64,000 nt of DNA. It comes from Sphingomonas anseongensis (GTDB lineage: Bacteria > Pseudomonadota > Alphaproteobacteria > Sphingomonadales > Sphingomonadaceae). The notes under the pieces were generated by a model that was not told where the DNA came from, did not search any database, and saw only the letters and a list, made by a program, of their open reading frames with translations. Every line of letters begins with the position of its first letter. Position 1 is the stretch's first letter. Below, piece after piece: positions 45,022-52,950 of this stretch. The DNA is taken from contig NZ_JAMGBC010000001.1 in the NCBI RefSeq assembly GCF_023516495.1, positions 1,178,001 through 1,242,000 of the forward strand, written 5' to 3'. The position numbers and the translations under genes were made by a program.

Positions 45022-45912
45022 ATGGCGCGCATCGCATTCATCGGCCTGGGCCACATGGGCGGCGGAATGGCGCCGAACCTGGTCAAGGCGGGCCATGAGG
45101 TTCGCGCGTTCGACCTGAGCGAGGACGCGCTCTCCAAGGCCTGCGAGCAAGGCTGCGGCCGCGCCGGATCGACAGAGGAGGCGGTGAAAGACGCCGAGGT
45201 GGTCGTCACGATGCTTCCCGCCGCCAAGCATGTGCTCGACGTCTACCGAAGCAACGTGTTCGGCAATGCGCCGACCAGCGCGCTCCTGATCGACTGCTCG
45301 ACGATAGACGTCGCAAGCGCGCGCACCGTCGAGGAGGAAGCCAAGGCCAAAGGCTACGAGATGGTCGACGCTCCGGTTTCGGGCGGGATTGCCGCCGCTG
45401 CGGGCGGCACCCTCGCCTTCATGGTCGGCGGGTCGGACGAGGCTTTTGCCCGCGCCAAGCCGTTCATCGAGCCGATGGCCAAGGCGGTGATCCACGCCGG
45501 CGGTCCCGGCGCTGGCCAGGCGGCGAAGATCTGCAACAACATGATCCTTGGCGCGACCATGGCGGCGACCTGCGAGGGCTTCGTGCTTGCGCAGAAGCTG
45601 GGGCTCGACCCGCAGGTTTTCTTCGACATCTCGTCGCAGGCGTCGGGCCAGAGCTGGTCGATGACCAGCTATTGCCCGGTCCCCGGCGTGGGCCCGAAGA
45701 CTCCCGCCGATAACGGCTATGAAGGCGGCTTCGCCGCCGCGCTGATGCTCAAGGACCTCAAGCTGGCGATGGAAGCGGCCAAGCAGGCAGGCGTCGACGT
45801 CGAGATGGGCGAAGAAGCCGAGGAGCTCTACGAGGAGTTTGTCGGCAAGGGCGGCGGGAACAAGGACTTCTCCGGAATCATCAAAATGATCGACGGCACC
45901 TGGAACGCCTGA
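45022..45912 (+). CDS. mmsB: 3-hydroxyisobutyrate dehydrogenase
   Basis: A 296-residue NAD-dependent beta-hydroxyacid dehydrogenase that oxidises 3-hydroxyisobutyrate to methylmalonate semialdehyde, the substrate of MmsA. The Rossmann motif IAFIGLGHMGGGMAPNLVKA, DAPVSGGIAAAAGGTLAFMV (substrate loop) and GAGQAAKICNNMILG with the catalytic Lys are all present. It completes the sequence isobutyryl-CoA to propionyl-CoA together with the four enzymes upstream. Confidence 0.96.
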   Translation: MARIAFIGLGHMGGGMAPNLVKAGHEVRAFDLSEDALSKACEQGCGRAGSTEEAVKDAEVVVTMLPAAKHVLDVYRSNVFGNAPTSALLIDCSTIDVASARTVEEEAKAKGYEMVDAPVSGGIAAAAGGTLAFMVGGSDEAFARAKPFIEPMAKAVIHAGGPGAGQAAKICNNMILGATMAATCEGFVLAQKLGLDPQVFFDISSQASGQSWSMTSYCPVPGVGPKTPADNGYEGGFAAALMLKDLKLAMEAAKQAGVDVEMGEEAEELYEEFVGKGGGNKDFSGIIKMIDGTWNA

Positions 45913-45931
45913 ACAGCGCGAGGACAATCGA

Positions 45932-46465
45932 ATGAACTCGAAGACCCTTATTCTTCTTTGCGGAGTCGCATTGCTCGCCGCCTGCAAGCAGCAGCCGCAG
46001 GCCGACCAGGCGAAGAGTGTAACTCCCTCGGCCGAGACCCGTATTGCGGCGGCCGCGGCGCCCCTGTCGCACGATCAGGCGGTGGCGGTGATGAAGGAGC
46101 GCCACGAGGGGATGGAGAAGATCGGCAAGGCGACCAAGGTTGCCGGCCAGCAACTCAAGCTTTCCTCGCCCGACATGAATGCGATCCGCAAGTCGGCGGC
46201 GACGATGGCGGAGCTCGCTTCGAAGGTGCAGTCCTGGTTCCCGGAAGGAACCGGCCCCGACGTCGGCAAGACCCGCGCGAAGGCCGAAATCTGGCAGAAG
46301 CCTGAAGACTTTGCGCTCAAGGCTCATGATTTCAAAACCGCGGCCCAGCAGTTCGACGCAGCCGCGAAGCGCGGCGATTTGACCGAGGTCAATGGCGCGT
46401 TCGCGGCGACCGGTAAGACCTGTAAGGCCTGCCATGACCTCTACCGCGCCCCCGAAAAGCACTGA
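45932..46465 (+). CDS. Cytochrome c' lipoprotein
   Basis: A 177-residue four-helix-bundle cytochrome c'. The signal peptide ends in LLAAC (Cys18 as lipid anchor), so the protein is probably membrane-tethered in the periplasm. Heme is bound near the C-terminus by Cys164, Cys167 and His168 (CKACHDLYR), the cytochrome c' pattern. Cytochromes c' bind NO and CO and may protect from nitrosative stress. The next gene encodes a b-type cytochrome, a frequent partner. It follows mmsB by 19 nt but is functionally unrelated to it. Confidence 0.9.
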   Translation: MNSKTLILLCGVALLAACKQQPQADQAKSVTPSAETRIAAAAAPLSHDQAVAVMKERHEGMEKIGKATKVAGQQLKLSSPDMNAIRKSAATMAELASKVQSWFPEGTGPDVGKTRAKAEIWQKPEDFALKAHDFKTAAQQFDAAAKRGDLTEVNGAFAATGKTCKACHDLYRAPEKH

Positions 46466-46472
46466 CGCCCTG

Positions 46473-47129
46473 ATGAAACAGCGTGTCTGGGACCTGCCCA
46501 CGCGGCTGTTCCACTGGACGCTGGTGGTCGTGGTCGCCCTTGCCTGGTGGAGTGCGGAAACCGATCAGCAGGACCTTCACCTCTACCTCGGCTATGGGGC
46601 TCTCTCGCTGCTGCTGTTCCGAATCGGGTGGGGCCTGTTCGGAAGCTCGACGGCGCGCTTTTCATCCTTCGTCAGGGGGCCCTCGTCGGTCGCGAAATAT
46701 GTCCGCGCCCGCTTCAACTGGCCGCTGGCGGGCCACGCTCCGCTTGGCGCTCTTAGCGTCCTAGCGCTGCTTGCGATGCTCTTCATCATGGTCGGGACGG
46801 GACTGTTCGCTTCCGATGAGGACGGGCTGTTCAGCGGCCCTCTCGCCTATCTCGTGAGCGTCGATGTTGCGGACCTCCTGACCGAGCTTCACGAGGAATT
46901 GTTCAACGTCCTCCTAGTCCTCATCGGACTGCACGTCGCGGCGATCCTGCTCTACCGGCTGGCGCTGGGGAAAAACCTGCTCGGCCCGATGATCACCGGC
47001 AAGGCGGATCTGGCGCCCGGAGTCGAGCCGATGCGCCCGGGAAAATGGTGGGTCGCACTGATCTGCCTCGTCGTCGCGATCGCGATTACCCGCTGGATCA
47101 TCGGCGGAGCGCCACCCTTCGGCACTTGA
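46473..47129 (+). CDS. Cytochrome b561-type membrane protein
   Basis: A 218-residue four-helix di-heme b-type cytochrome of the b561/HydC class. MKQRVWDLPTRLFHW begins helix 1 with His14, LHLYLGYGALSLLLFRIGWG gives helix 2 with His36, and LHEELFNVLLVLIGLHVAAI provides late His ligands. A further hydrophobic helix ends the protein. It would pass electrons from quinol to the cytochrome c' encoded immediately upstream. ATG 46473 is chosen over an earlier ATG at 46434, which would overlap the cytochrome c' gene. Confidence 0.85.
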   Translation: MKQRVWDLPTRLFHWTLVVVVALAWWSAETDQQDLHLYLGYGALSLLLFRIGWGLFGSSTARFSSFVRGPSSVAKYVRARFNWPLAGHAPLGALSVLALLAMLFIMVGTGLFASDEDGLFSGPLAYLVSVDVADLLTELHEELFNVLLVLIGLHVAAILLYRLALGKNLLGPMITGKADLAPGVEPMRPGKWWVALICLVVAIAITRWIIGGAPPFGT

Positions 47130-47160
47130 TCGGCCCGCTGCCCGGGGCCACATCGCAACC

Positions 47161-47727
47161 ATGCTGATCCGCACCGAGCACACGCCCAACCCGTCGACCC
47201 GCAAGTTTCTTCCCGGCCAGCCGGTGATGGACAGCGGTACCCGCGACTTCCCCGACGCCGAGAGCGCAGCCGCCTCCCCGCTCGCCGAGAACCTGTTCTC
47301 AACCGGCATGGTCGAAGGAGTCTTCTACGGCAGCGACTTCGTCTCGGTGACGGCTGCTCCGGGAGTCGCCTGGTCCGACCTCGAGCCGATCGTCGTCGAG
47401 GCGTTGCTCGACCATTTCGTCACCGGCGCGCCCTTGTTCAAAGCGGGAAGCGCGGCGGGAATCGAGGTTGACTCCGACTTCGAGGAAGATCCCGGCGATG
47501 CGGAGATCATCGACCAGATCAAGGAGCTGATCGAAACGCGCGTGCGTCCGGCGGTCGCCCAAGACGGCGGAGACATCGTCTACAAAGGCTATCGCGACGG
47601 GCACCTCTTCCTGTCGATGCACGGCGCCTGCCAAGGCTGCCCGTCCTCGTCCGTGACGCTCAAGCGCGGCATCGAGAGCCTGATCAAGCATTACGTGCCG
47701 GAAGTAGAGTCCGTTGAAGCCGTCTGA
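47161..47727 (+). CDS. NfuA-type Fe-S cluster carrier (Nfu domain protein)
   Basis: A 188-residue Nfu protein with an N-terminal Nfu_N domain (MLIRTEHTPNPSTRKFLPGQ) and a C-terminal NifU-like domain containing the CxxC that holds a 4Fe-4S cluster between two subunits: Cys157 and Cys160 in MHGACQGCPSSSVTLKRG. It delivers Fe-S clusters to apoproteins; MiaB, a radical SAM enzyme encoded at 50.6 kb, is one possible client. Stand-alone gene with a short leader. Confidence 0.94.
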   Translation: MLIRTEHTPNPSTRKFLPGQPVMDSGTRDFPDAESAAASPLAENLFSTGMVEGVFYGSDFVSVTAAPGVAWSDLEPIVVEALLDHFVTGAPLFKAGSAAGIEVDSDFEEDPGDAEIIDQIKELIETRVRPAVAQDGGDIVYKGYRDGHLFLSMHGACQGCPSSSVTLKRGIESLIKHYVPEVESVEAV

Positions 47728-47780
47728 GGCTTCATAGGGACTCTCGGTCGAACCCGTTTAACCCAGTGGATTGCGGCAAA

Positions 47781-47796
47781 AGGTCATATGTGACCT
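47781..47796. promoter_or_regulatory. Palindrome upstream of tsaB
   Basis: AGGTCA-TATG-TGACCT, a perfect 6-bp inverted repeat with a 4-bp spacer, ends 10 nt before the tsaB ATG at 47807. TTGCGG (47771-47776) and CTATTC (47795-47800) flank it at 18-nt spacing, which would put the repeat across a promoter, as a repressor operator would be. The site is single, and no regulator can be named. Confidence 0.4.
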
Positions 47797-47806
47797 ATTC
47801 GGCGCG

Positions 47807-48415
47807 ATGATCCTCGCGCTCGACACCTCTACCGCAGCGTGCACTGCCGCCCTGTTCGATGGGAACGGAAGCTGCGTTGCCAGGGCCGACGAGCTGATCG
47901 GCCGCGGCCATGCCGAGCGGCTCGTGCCCATGCTCGAAGAGCTGCTGGCCGGACGCAGGGCCGATACGATCCTCGTCGGCACTGGCCCCGGAAGCTTCAC
48001 CGGAATCCGCGTCGGAATCGCCGCCGCTCAGGGATTGGCGATCGGCTGGAATGCCGAGCTGGCTGGAATGTCCTCGCTCGCGCTTCTCGCGGCATCGAGC
48101 GGCGTCGACGGCGAAATGGCCGTCGCCATCAACGGCGGCCACGGCGAGCTTTTCGTCCAGCAATTCGACGCTAGTCTGAAGCCGATGAGCGAGCTTTGGA
48201 ACCTTCCGCCTCGCGAAGCCGCGGCAGCCGCTTCCGCAAGCACTGTGGTGGGCCCGGGAGCGCAGGCGCTGGTGGACGCCGGAGGCAGCGCGCGCGCCAT
48301 CGAAGGCTGGCCCTCCGCGGCCAACGCGCTACGGCTTCCGGAAGAGCTTCGAAGCCTGACGCCCGCGCCGCTCTACGCCCGAGCGCCCGATGCCAAGGTC
48401 AGGACCGCAGCATGA
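47807..48415 (+). CDS. tsaB: tRNA threonylcarbamoyladenosine biosynthesis protein TsaB
   Basis: A 202-residue TsaB, the scaffold partner of TsaD in forming t6A37 on ANN-decoding tRNAs. MILALDTSTAACTAALFDG opens it; GTGPGSFTGIRVGIAAAQGL is the diagnostic TsaB motif, and INGGHGELFVQQF follows. The ATG at 47807 gives the standard N-terminus. rimI starts within its stop codon (ATGA). Confidence 0.95.
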   Translation: MILALDTSTAACTAALFDGNGSCVARADELIGRGHAERLVPMLEELLAGRRADTILVGTGPGSFTGIRVGIAAAQGLAIGWNAELAGMSSLALLAASSGVDGEMAVAINGGHGELFVQQFDASLKPMSELWNLPPREAAAAASASTVVGPGAQALVDAGGSARAIEGWPSAANALRLPEELRSLTPAPLYARAPDAKVRTAA

Positions 48416-48879
48416 TCGCGCAACTTTCGCAGGGCTGTGCCGACGACCTCGACGCGGTGATGCGGGTCATGACGTCCGCCTTCCCCGATCGCTACGGGGA
48501 GGCCTGGACCCGTTCCCAATGTGCCGGAATCCTACCGATGGCAGGCGTGAAGCTGGTCCTTGCCGAGGACGGCGAAGCCAATGTCGTCGGATTTTCGCTG
48601 TACCGGACGATCGTCGACGATGCCGAGCTGCTGCTTCTTGCAGTCGAGCCGAATTCGCGCGGCAAGGGCATCGGCCGGCAGCTGCTTTCCAATTTCATCG
48701 CTGATGCAAAGTCGAGCGGCGCGACGCGAGTTCACCTTGAGGTGCGCGACGGAAATCCCGCGATCCAGGTCTATGAAACCGCGGGGTTCGAACAGGCAAA
48801 CCGCCGCCGCAATTACTATCGCGGCCGCGACGGCGCTGCGTTCGATGCATTGACGTTCGTTTTGACGACGCAAGATTAA
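48412..48879 (+). CDS. rimI: Ribosomal-protein-alanine N-acetyltransferase RimI-type (GNAT)
   Basis: A 155-residue GNAT acetyltransferase. The acetyl-CoA site is LLLLAVEPNSRGKGIGRQLL (V-x-P-x-x-RGKGIG), and HLEVRDGNPAIQVYETAGF, then RRNYYRG, is typical of RimI, which acetylates the N-terminus of S18. The tsaB-rimI pairing with a 4-nt overlap is common in bacteria. Length is normal. Some relatives acetylate other proteins, so S18 specificity is inferred. Confidence 0.92.
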   Translation: MIAQLSQGCADDLDAVMRVMTSAFPDRYGEAWTRSQCAGILPMAGVKLVLAEDGEANVVGFSLYRTIVDDAELLLLAVEPNSRGKGIGRQLLSNFIADAKSSGATRVHLEVRDGNPAIQVYETAGFEQANRRRNYYRGRDGAAFDALTFVLTTQD

Positions 48880-48886
48880 CTGCAAT

Positions 48887-48905
48887 CAATAGGCGAGCTC
48901 TATTG
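48887..48905. promoter_or_regulatory. Inverted repeat in the mucR leader
   Basis: CAATAG-N7-CTATTG is a perfect 6-bp inverted repeat, 79 nt ahead of the mucR ATG and just past the rimI stop. Its AT-rich arms are unusual in this GC-rich window. It could be an operator for MucR autoregulation or a weak hairpin at the end of rimI (no T run follows). The palindrome GCCGCGCGCGGC lies immediately after it. Confidence 0.35.
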
Positions 48906-48984
48906 CCGCGCGCGGCATGATTAGCTAGTGCCGAGCAGCCGCAGCCAAATCTATCCGCGGCGAGATCAATGGAGATTGAGTAAA

Positions 48985-49410
48985 ATGGCCGATAATGGAG
49001 CGGCAGAAGATACATTGCTCACGCTGACTGCCGATATCGTCGCAGCGCACGTAAGCAATAACAGCGTTGCAGTGAACGATCTTCCGAACTTGATCCAGAA
49101 TGTGCACCAGGCTCTTACGGGAGTTTCGGCGAACGCTTTGGCTTCGGAAGAAAAGCAGGAACCGAAAGTTTCGATCCGTTCCTCAATCAAGCCCGATCAC
49201 ATCAGCTGTCTCGAATGTGGGAAGAAGCAGAAGATGCTCAAGCGTCATCTGATGACCAACCACGAGATGACCCCGGCCGATTATCGCCAGAAGTGGCGGC
49301 TCGCAGCCGATTATCCGATGGTCGCGCCCAATTACGCCGAGCAGCGGCGGACCCTCGCCAAGTCGATCGGTCTCGGCACCAAGCGCCGCCGGACCCGCAA
49401 GTCCAAGTAG
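48985..49410 (+). CDS. MucR/Ros-family zinc-finger transcriptional regulator
   Basis: A 141-residue regulator. The N-terminal half is the oligomerisation domain; the C-terminal half holds the prokaryotic zinc finger with Cys75, Cys78, His88 and His93 ([19 protein letters not shown]), followed by [20 protein letters not shown] and a basic tail KRRRTRKSK. MucR/Ros proteins bind AT-rich sites and regulate polysaccharide, motility and cell-cycle genes in alphaproteobacteria. The ATG at 48985 gives the family start; an in-frame ATG-rich extension to 48928 looks non-coding. A terminator-like hairpin follows the gene. Confidence 0.92.
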   Translation: MADNGAAEDTLLTLTADIVAAHVSNNSVAVNDLPNLIQNVHQALTGVSANALASEEKQEPKVSIRSSIKPDHISCLECGKKQKMLKRHLMTNHEMTPADYRQKWRLAADYPMVAPNYAEQRRTLAKSIGLGTKRRRTRKSK

Positions 49411-49418
49411 GTCGGACG

Positions 49419-49447
49419 GAAGGGGCGCCATTGAGCGTCCCTTCTTT
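49419..49447 (+). terminator. Intrinsic terminator after mucR
   Basis: GAAGGGGCGC (49419-49428) pairs with GCGTCCCTTC (49435-49444), a 10-bp stem with one G-U pair and a 6-nt loop CATTGA, followed by TTTACC. It starts 9 nt after the mucR stop and separates mucR from fur. Confidence 0.6.
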
Positions 49448-49480
49448 ACCGGCGCGGCTGTCGCGCTTACCTTCCCAGGC

Positions 49481-49906
49481 ATGAGCCACGCAGTCATCGA
49501 CGTCGAAGCGCTTTGCGCCGACAAGGGTCTCCGGATCACAGAGCAGCGGCGGGTTATCGCCCGAATCCTGTCCGAATCCGAAGATCATCCCGACGTCGAG
49601 ACTCTTCATGAGCGCGCGTCGGCGATCGACCCGAAGATTTCGATCGCGACGGTCTATCGAACGGTGCGGTTGTTCGAGGAGGCGGGAATCCTCGCCCGGC
49701 ATGAGTTCGGGGACGGACGCGCTCGCTACGAGGCGGCGTCCGACGACCATCACGACCATCTGATCGACGTCGAGACAGGCAATGTCGTCGAGTTCGTCGA
49801 CGAAGAGCTCGAGGCTCTCCAGAAACGGATCGCGGAAAAGCTCGGCTTCCGCCTCGTCGATCACCGGATGGAGCTGTACGGCGTCTCGCTCAATCGCAAC
49901 CGGTAA
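49481..49906 (+). CDS. fur: Ferric uptake regulator family protein (Fur)
   Basis: A 141-residue Fur-family repressor. The winged helix spans about residues 13-85 (RITEQRRVIARILSESEDHP; PKISIATVYRTVRLFEEAGI). The regulatory metal site has DDHHDHLIDVETGNVVEF, the Fur-type His cluster. There are no CxxC pairs at the C-terminus, so the structural zinc site of Zur or PerR is lacking, in agreement with Fur/Mur/Irr-like alphaproteobacterial proteins. Which metal (Fe or Mn) is sensed cannot be decided. It overlaps or abuts plsC, which has no ordinary start. Confidence 0.92.
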   Translation: MSHAVIDVEALCADKGLRITEQRRVIARILSESEDHPDVETLHERASAIDPKISIATVYRTVRLFEEAGILARHEFGDGRARYEAASDDHHDHLIDVETGNVVEFVDEELEALQKRIAEKLGFRLVDHRMELYGVSLNRNR

Positions 49907-49925
49907 TCCGCCACCTTCCAAGCTT

Positions 49926-50645
49926 CTGGCGGCCATTCGAATCGCCGCGCTGCTGCTGCTGTTCCTCGGTTGCGTCCCTTTCCACGTTGCGACCAAGGCA
50001 TTGTTCGGCCGCTCCGGATGGCCGCCGAGGTTCCTCGCTGCAGCCGCGTGGATATGCGGAGCGCGGGTTCGAGTGTCCGGAGCCCGGCTGAAGCCGCACA
50101 CTTTGCTCGTCTGCAACCACACCAGCTGGCTCGACATCCCGGTGATCGGCGGCGCCACGGGCTGCGCGTTCGTGTCGAAGCATGAGCTCGGCCACTCGCT
50201 GATCCACTGGATGGCCGACCAGGGTGGCACCCTCTACGTGCGGCGGGACCACCGTCGCGGAGCGCCTCACCAGGCAGAAGCGATTGCCCGCAAGCTCCAG
50301 GAGCCCCAGCCGGTCGCTCTATTTCCCGAGGGGACTACGGGTCCCGGCACGCACATGCTGCCCTTCCGGTCGACATTGTTCGCGGCCGTCGCGCCCGTTC
50401 CGCCGGGGGCGAACGTGCGGCCGGTGGCCATCGATTATGGCGAGGCTGCGCAGGACATCGGATGGTACCAGGAGCCTGGAAAGGCGAACGTCTTTCGAAC
50501 GCTCGGCCGACGACGATCGCTTCCCATCACCATCCGCATCCTGGACCCGCTTCCGCCGATGGACGACCGAAAGGCGCTCGCTCATTCGGCGCGCGAGGCG
50601 ATCGAAGCCGCACTGGCTTCAAGTCGCGGCGGCGCTCGCGTATAG
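49926..50645 (+). CDS. plsC: 1-acyl-sn-glycerol-3-phosphate acyltransferase PlsC (start codon uncertain)
   Basis: A lysophosphatidate acyltransferase of about 240 residues that makes phosphatidic acid at the inner membrane. One N-terminal helix (IRIAALLLLFLGCVPFHV) is followed by the acyltransferase motifs CNHTSWLDIP (the NHxxxxD/H motif), LYVRRDHRRG and LFPEGTTGPG. The frame has no ATG, GTG or TTG between the fur stop and the helix. The nearest near-cognate codon is CTG at 49926, used here as a provisional start; the only canonical in-frame option is ATG 49782, deep within fur, which would add about 48 Ser/Arg-rich residues. Translation is probably coupled to fur. Confidence 0.85.
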   Translation: MAAIRIAALLLLFLGCVPFHVATKALFGRSGWPPRFLAAAAWICGARVRVSGARLKPHTLLVCNHTSWLDIPVIGGATGCAFVSKHELGHSLIHWMADQGGTLYVRRDHRRGAPHQAEAIARKLQEPQPVALFPEGTTGPGTHMLPFRSTLFAAVAPVPPGANVRPVAIDYGEAAQDIGWYQEPGKANVFRTLGRRRSLPITIRILDPLPPMDDRKALAHSAREAIEAALASSRGGARV

Positions 50646-50654
50646 CCCGGCCGA

Positions 50655-51956
50655 ATGACCCCCAAGACCTTCAAGATCAAATCCTTCGGCTGCCAGATGA
50701 ACGTCTATGACGGCGAGCGCATCGCCGAGCTGCTCGCCGAGCAAGGCATGACCGCCTCCGCGGACGATGCCGACCTCGTCGTTCTCAACACCTGCCATAT
50801 CCGCGAGAAGGCGGCCGAAAAGGCCTATTCCGATGTCGGGCGGCTTCGGCGCGATGACGGATCGAAGCCGTTGATCGCGCTGGCCGGCTGCGTCGCCCAG
50901 GCCGAAGGCAAGGAGGCCAAGGCCCGCTCTGCGATGATCGACATGGTCGTCGGCCCGCAGGCCTATCACCGCCTTCCGGAAATGATCGCCGAGGCAGCTC
51001 GCGGCGGGCGCCCGGTCGACACAGACCTGCCCGCGCTTTCGAAGTTCGACTCGCTTCCGAAGCGCCGCCGCGCCAATCCCAGCTCGTTCCTCACGGTTCA
51101 GGAAGGCTGCGACAAATTCTGCACCTATTGCGTCGTCCCCTACACTCGCGGAGCCGAGATATCGCGGCCGTGGGCCGATGTCGTGGCCGAGGCGCAGGCG
51201 CTGGTCGATGGCGGAGCGTTGGAAATCGTCCTGCTCGGCCAGAACGTGAATGCGTGGGCGCATGACGGTCGCGGCCTGCAGGAGCTGATCCGCGAAATCG
51301 CCAGGATCGATGGCCTGGAGCGGATCCGCTACACGACCAGCCACCCCGCGGACATGAGCGACGCGCTGATCGCCGCCCATGGTGAAGTCGAAAAGCTGAT
51401 GCCTTACCTGCACCTGCCGGTGCAGTCAGGCAGCGACCGCGTTCTCAAGGCCATGAACCGGAGCCACACGACCGACACCTATTTGCGCACGATCGAAAAG
51501 GTACGTGCCGCGCGGCCAGACATCGCCATCTCGGGCGACTTCATCGTCGGCTTTCCCGGCGAGACCGAAGAGGAATTCGAGGCGACTCTGCAGATCGTGG
51601 ATGCGGTTCGCTACGCGTCGGCCTATTCGTTCAAATACAGCGCGCGGCCGGGAACGCCCGCGGCGCAGATGGAGGGTCAGATCCCGATCGAAGTCATGGA
51701 CGAACGCCTCCAGCGGCTGCAGGCGCGGATCACCGATAACCAGCTCGCCTTCAACCGCTCCACCGTCGGCCTCGGCACTCGGGTGTTGATCGAACGGCCG
51801 GGCAGGCGCGCCGGCCAGATGATCGGCCGGTCGCCCTGGCTTCAGTCGGTGCATGTGCATACGGACGCCAAGCCCGGCGACATCCTCGACGTGACGCTCG
51901 TCGAAGCGGGTCCGAACAGCATGGCCGGCGCGGTTCGCCAGCGGGAAGCCGCCTGA
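50655..51956 (+). CDS. miaB: tRNA-2-methylthio-N6-dimethylallyladenosine synthase MiaB
   Basis: A 433-residue radical SAM methylthiotransferase acting on i6A37 in tRNA. The N-terminal domain has three Cys for the auxiliary cluster (FGCQMNVYD, NTCHIREKA, LAGCVAQAE); the radical SAM cluster motif is CDKFCTYCVVPYTRG; the C-terminal TRAM domain ends the protein. Position before phoH and ybeY is conserved in alphaproteobacteria. Its stop overlaps the phoH start (TGATG). Confidence 0.97.
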   Translation: MTPKTFKIKSFGCQMNVYDGERIAELLAEQGMTASADDADLVVLNTCHIREKAAEKAYSDVGRLRRDDGSKPLIALAGCVAQAEGKEAKARSAMIDMVVGPQAYHRLPEMIAEAARGGRPVDTDLPALSKFDSLPKRRRANPSSFLTVQEGCDKFCTYCVVPYTRGAEISRPWADVVAEAQALVDGGALEIVLLGQNVNAWAHDGRGLQELIREIARIDGLERIRYTTSHPADMSDALIAAHGEVEKLMPYLHLPVQSGSDRVLKAMNRSHTTDTYLRTIEKVRAARPDIAISGDFIVGFPGETEEEFEATLQIVDAVRYASAYSFKYSARPGTPAAQMEGQIPIEVMDERLQRLQARITDNQLAFNRSTVGLGTRVLIERPGRRAGQMIGRSPWLQSVHVHTDAKPGDILDVTLVEAGPNSMAGAVRQREAA

Positions 51957-52948
51957 TGGCGCGCCGCGACGTAGCAGCAGTCCCGGACCTCGCCCGGCTC
52001 GAGCTCGAGTTCGAGGAGCCCTATCTGCTCGGCCCGCTGTTCGGAGATTACGACCGGCACTTGATCACCATCGAAAGCCGGCTGGGCGTTCACATCGCCG
52101 CGCGCGGCAACCGGGTGCAGATAGAGGGACTGCCAGACGCGGCGGCGCGCGCCCGCGACGTGCTAGTCGGCCTCTACAAGAGGCTCGAGCAGGGCCACGA
52201 CATCGATGCCGAAGCGGTCGACGCAGTCCTGGGGATGGCGGCTCAGCCAAGCCTCGACGGAATTATCGCGCCGGAGGTCACGTCGCCTCCTGGAGTGATG
52301 ATCCGCACCCGCAAGAAGACGATCGTCCCGCGCTCACCCACGCAGACGGTCTACATGGAGGCGCTTTCCCGCGACGACATGATCTTCGCGCTGGGCCCGG
52401 CGGGCACCGGCAAGACCTACCTCGCCGTCGCGCAGGCCGTTTCGCAGCTGATTTCCGGGAGCGTCGACCGGCTGATCCTCTCGCGACCTGCAGTGGAAGC
52501 CGGCGAGCGGCTGGGTTTCCTTCCCGGCGACATGAAGGAGAAGGTCGATCCCTACCTCCGCCCGCTCTACGACGCGCTCTACGACATGCTTCCGACCGAG
52601 CAGGTGGAGCGGCGGATCGCCAGCGGCGAGATAGAAATCGCGCCCATCGCCTTCATGCGCGGCCGAACCCTGAACGACGCCTTCATCATCCTCGACGAGG
52701 CGCAGAACACCACGCCCGCGCAGATGAAGATGTTCCTGACGCGCTTCGGAATGCGGAGCCGGATGGTGATCTGCGGCGACCCCAAGCAGGTCGACCTTCC
52801 CGAGCCCGGCAAGTCCGGTCTCCACGACGCCGTCTCGCGCCTCACTGACGTGAAGGGGATCGCAGTGGTGCCGTTCACGACCGCCGACGTGGTCCGCCAC
52901 CCGTTGGTCGGGCGTATCGTCGAAGCTTATGAAGGGCCGGGGGCCTGA
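51956..52948 (+). CDS. PhoH-family ATPase (YbeZ-like)
   Basis: A 330-residue PhoH-like ATPase. The Walker A motif is GPAGTGKT at residues 147-154, Walker B DAFIILDEAQNTTPAQMKMF, and sensor-like SRMVICGDPKQVDLP. An N-terminal KH-like region (about 25-75) is typical of YbeZ. It is encoded next to ybeY, with which YbeZ interacts in rRNA processing. It overlaps miaB by 1 nt and is 2 nt from ybeY. Confidence 0.95.
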   Translation: MARRDVAAVPDLARLELEFEEPYLLGPLFGDYDRHLITIESRLGVHIAARGNRVQIEGLPDAAARARDVLVGLYKRLEQGHDIDAEAVDAVLGMAAQPSLDGIIAPEVTSPPGVMIRTRKKTIVPRSPTQTVYMEALSRDDMIFALGPAGTGKTYLAVAQAVSQLISGSVDRLILSRPAVEAGERLGFLPGDMKEKVDPYLRPLYDALYDMLPTEQVERRIASGEIEIAPIAFMRGRTLNDAFIILDEAQNTTPAQMKMFLTRFGMRSRMVICGDPKQVDLPEPGKSGLHDAVSRLTDVKGIAVVPFTTADVVRHPLVGRIVEAYEGPGA

Positions 52949-52950
52949 GG

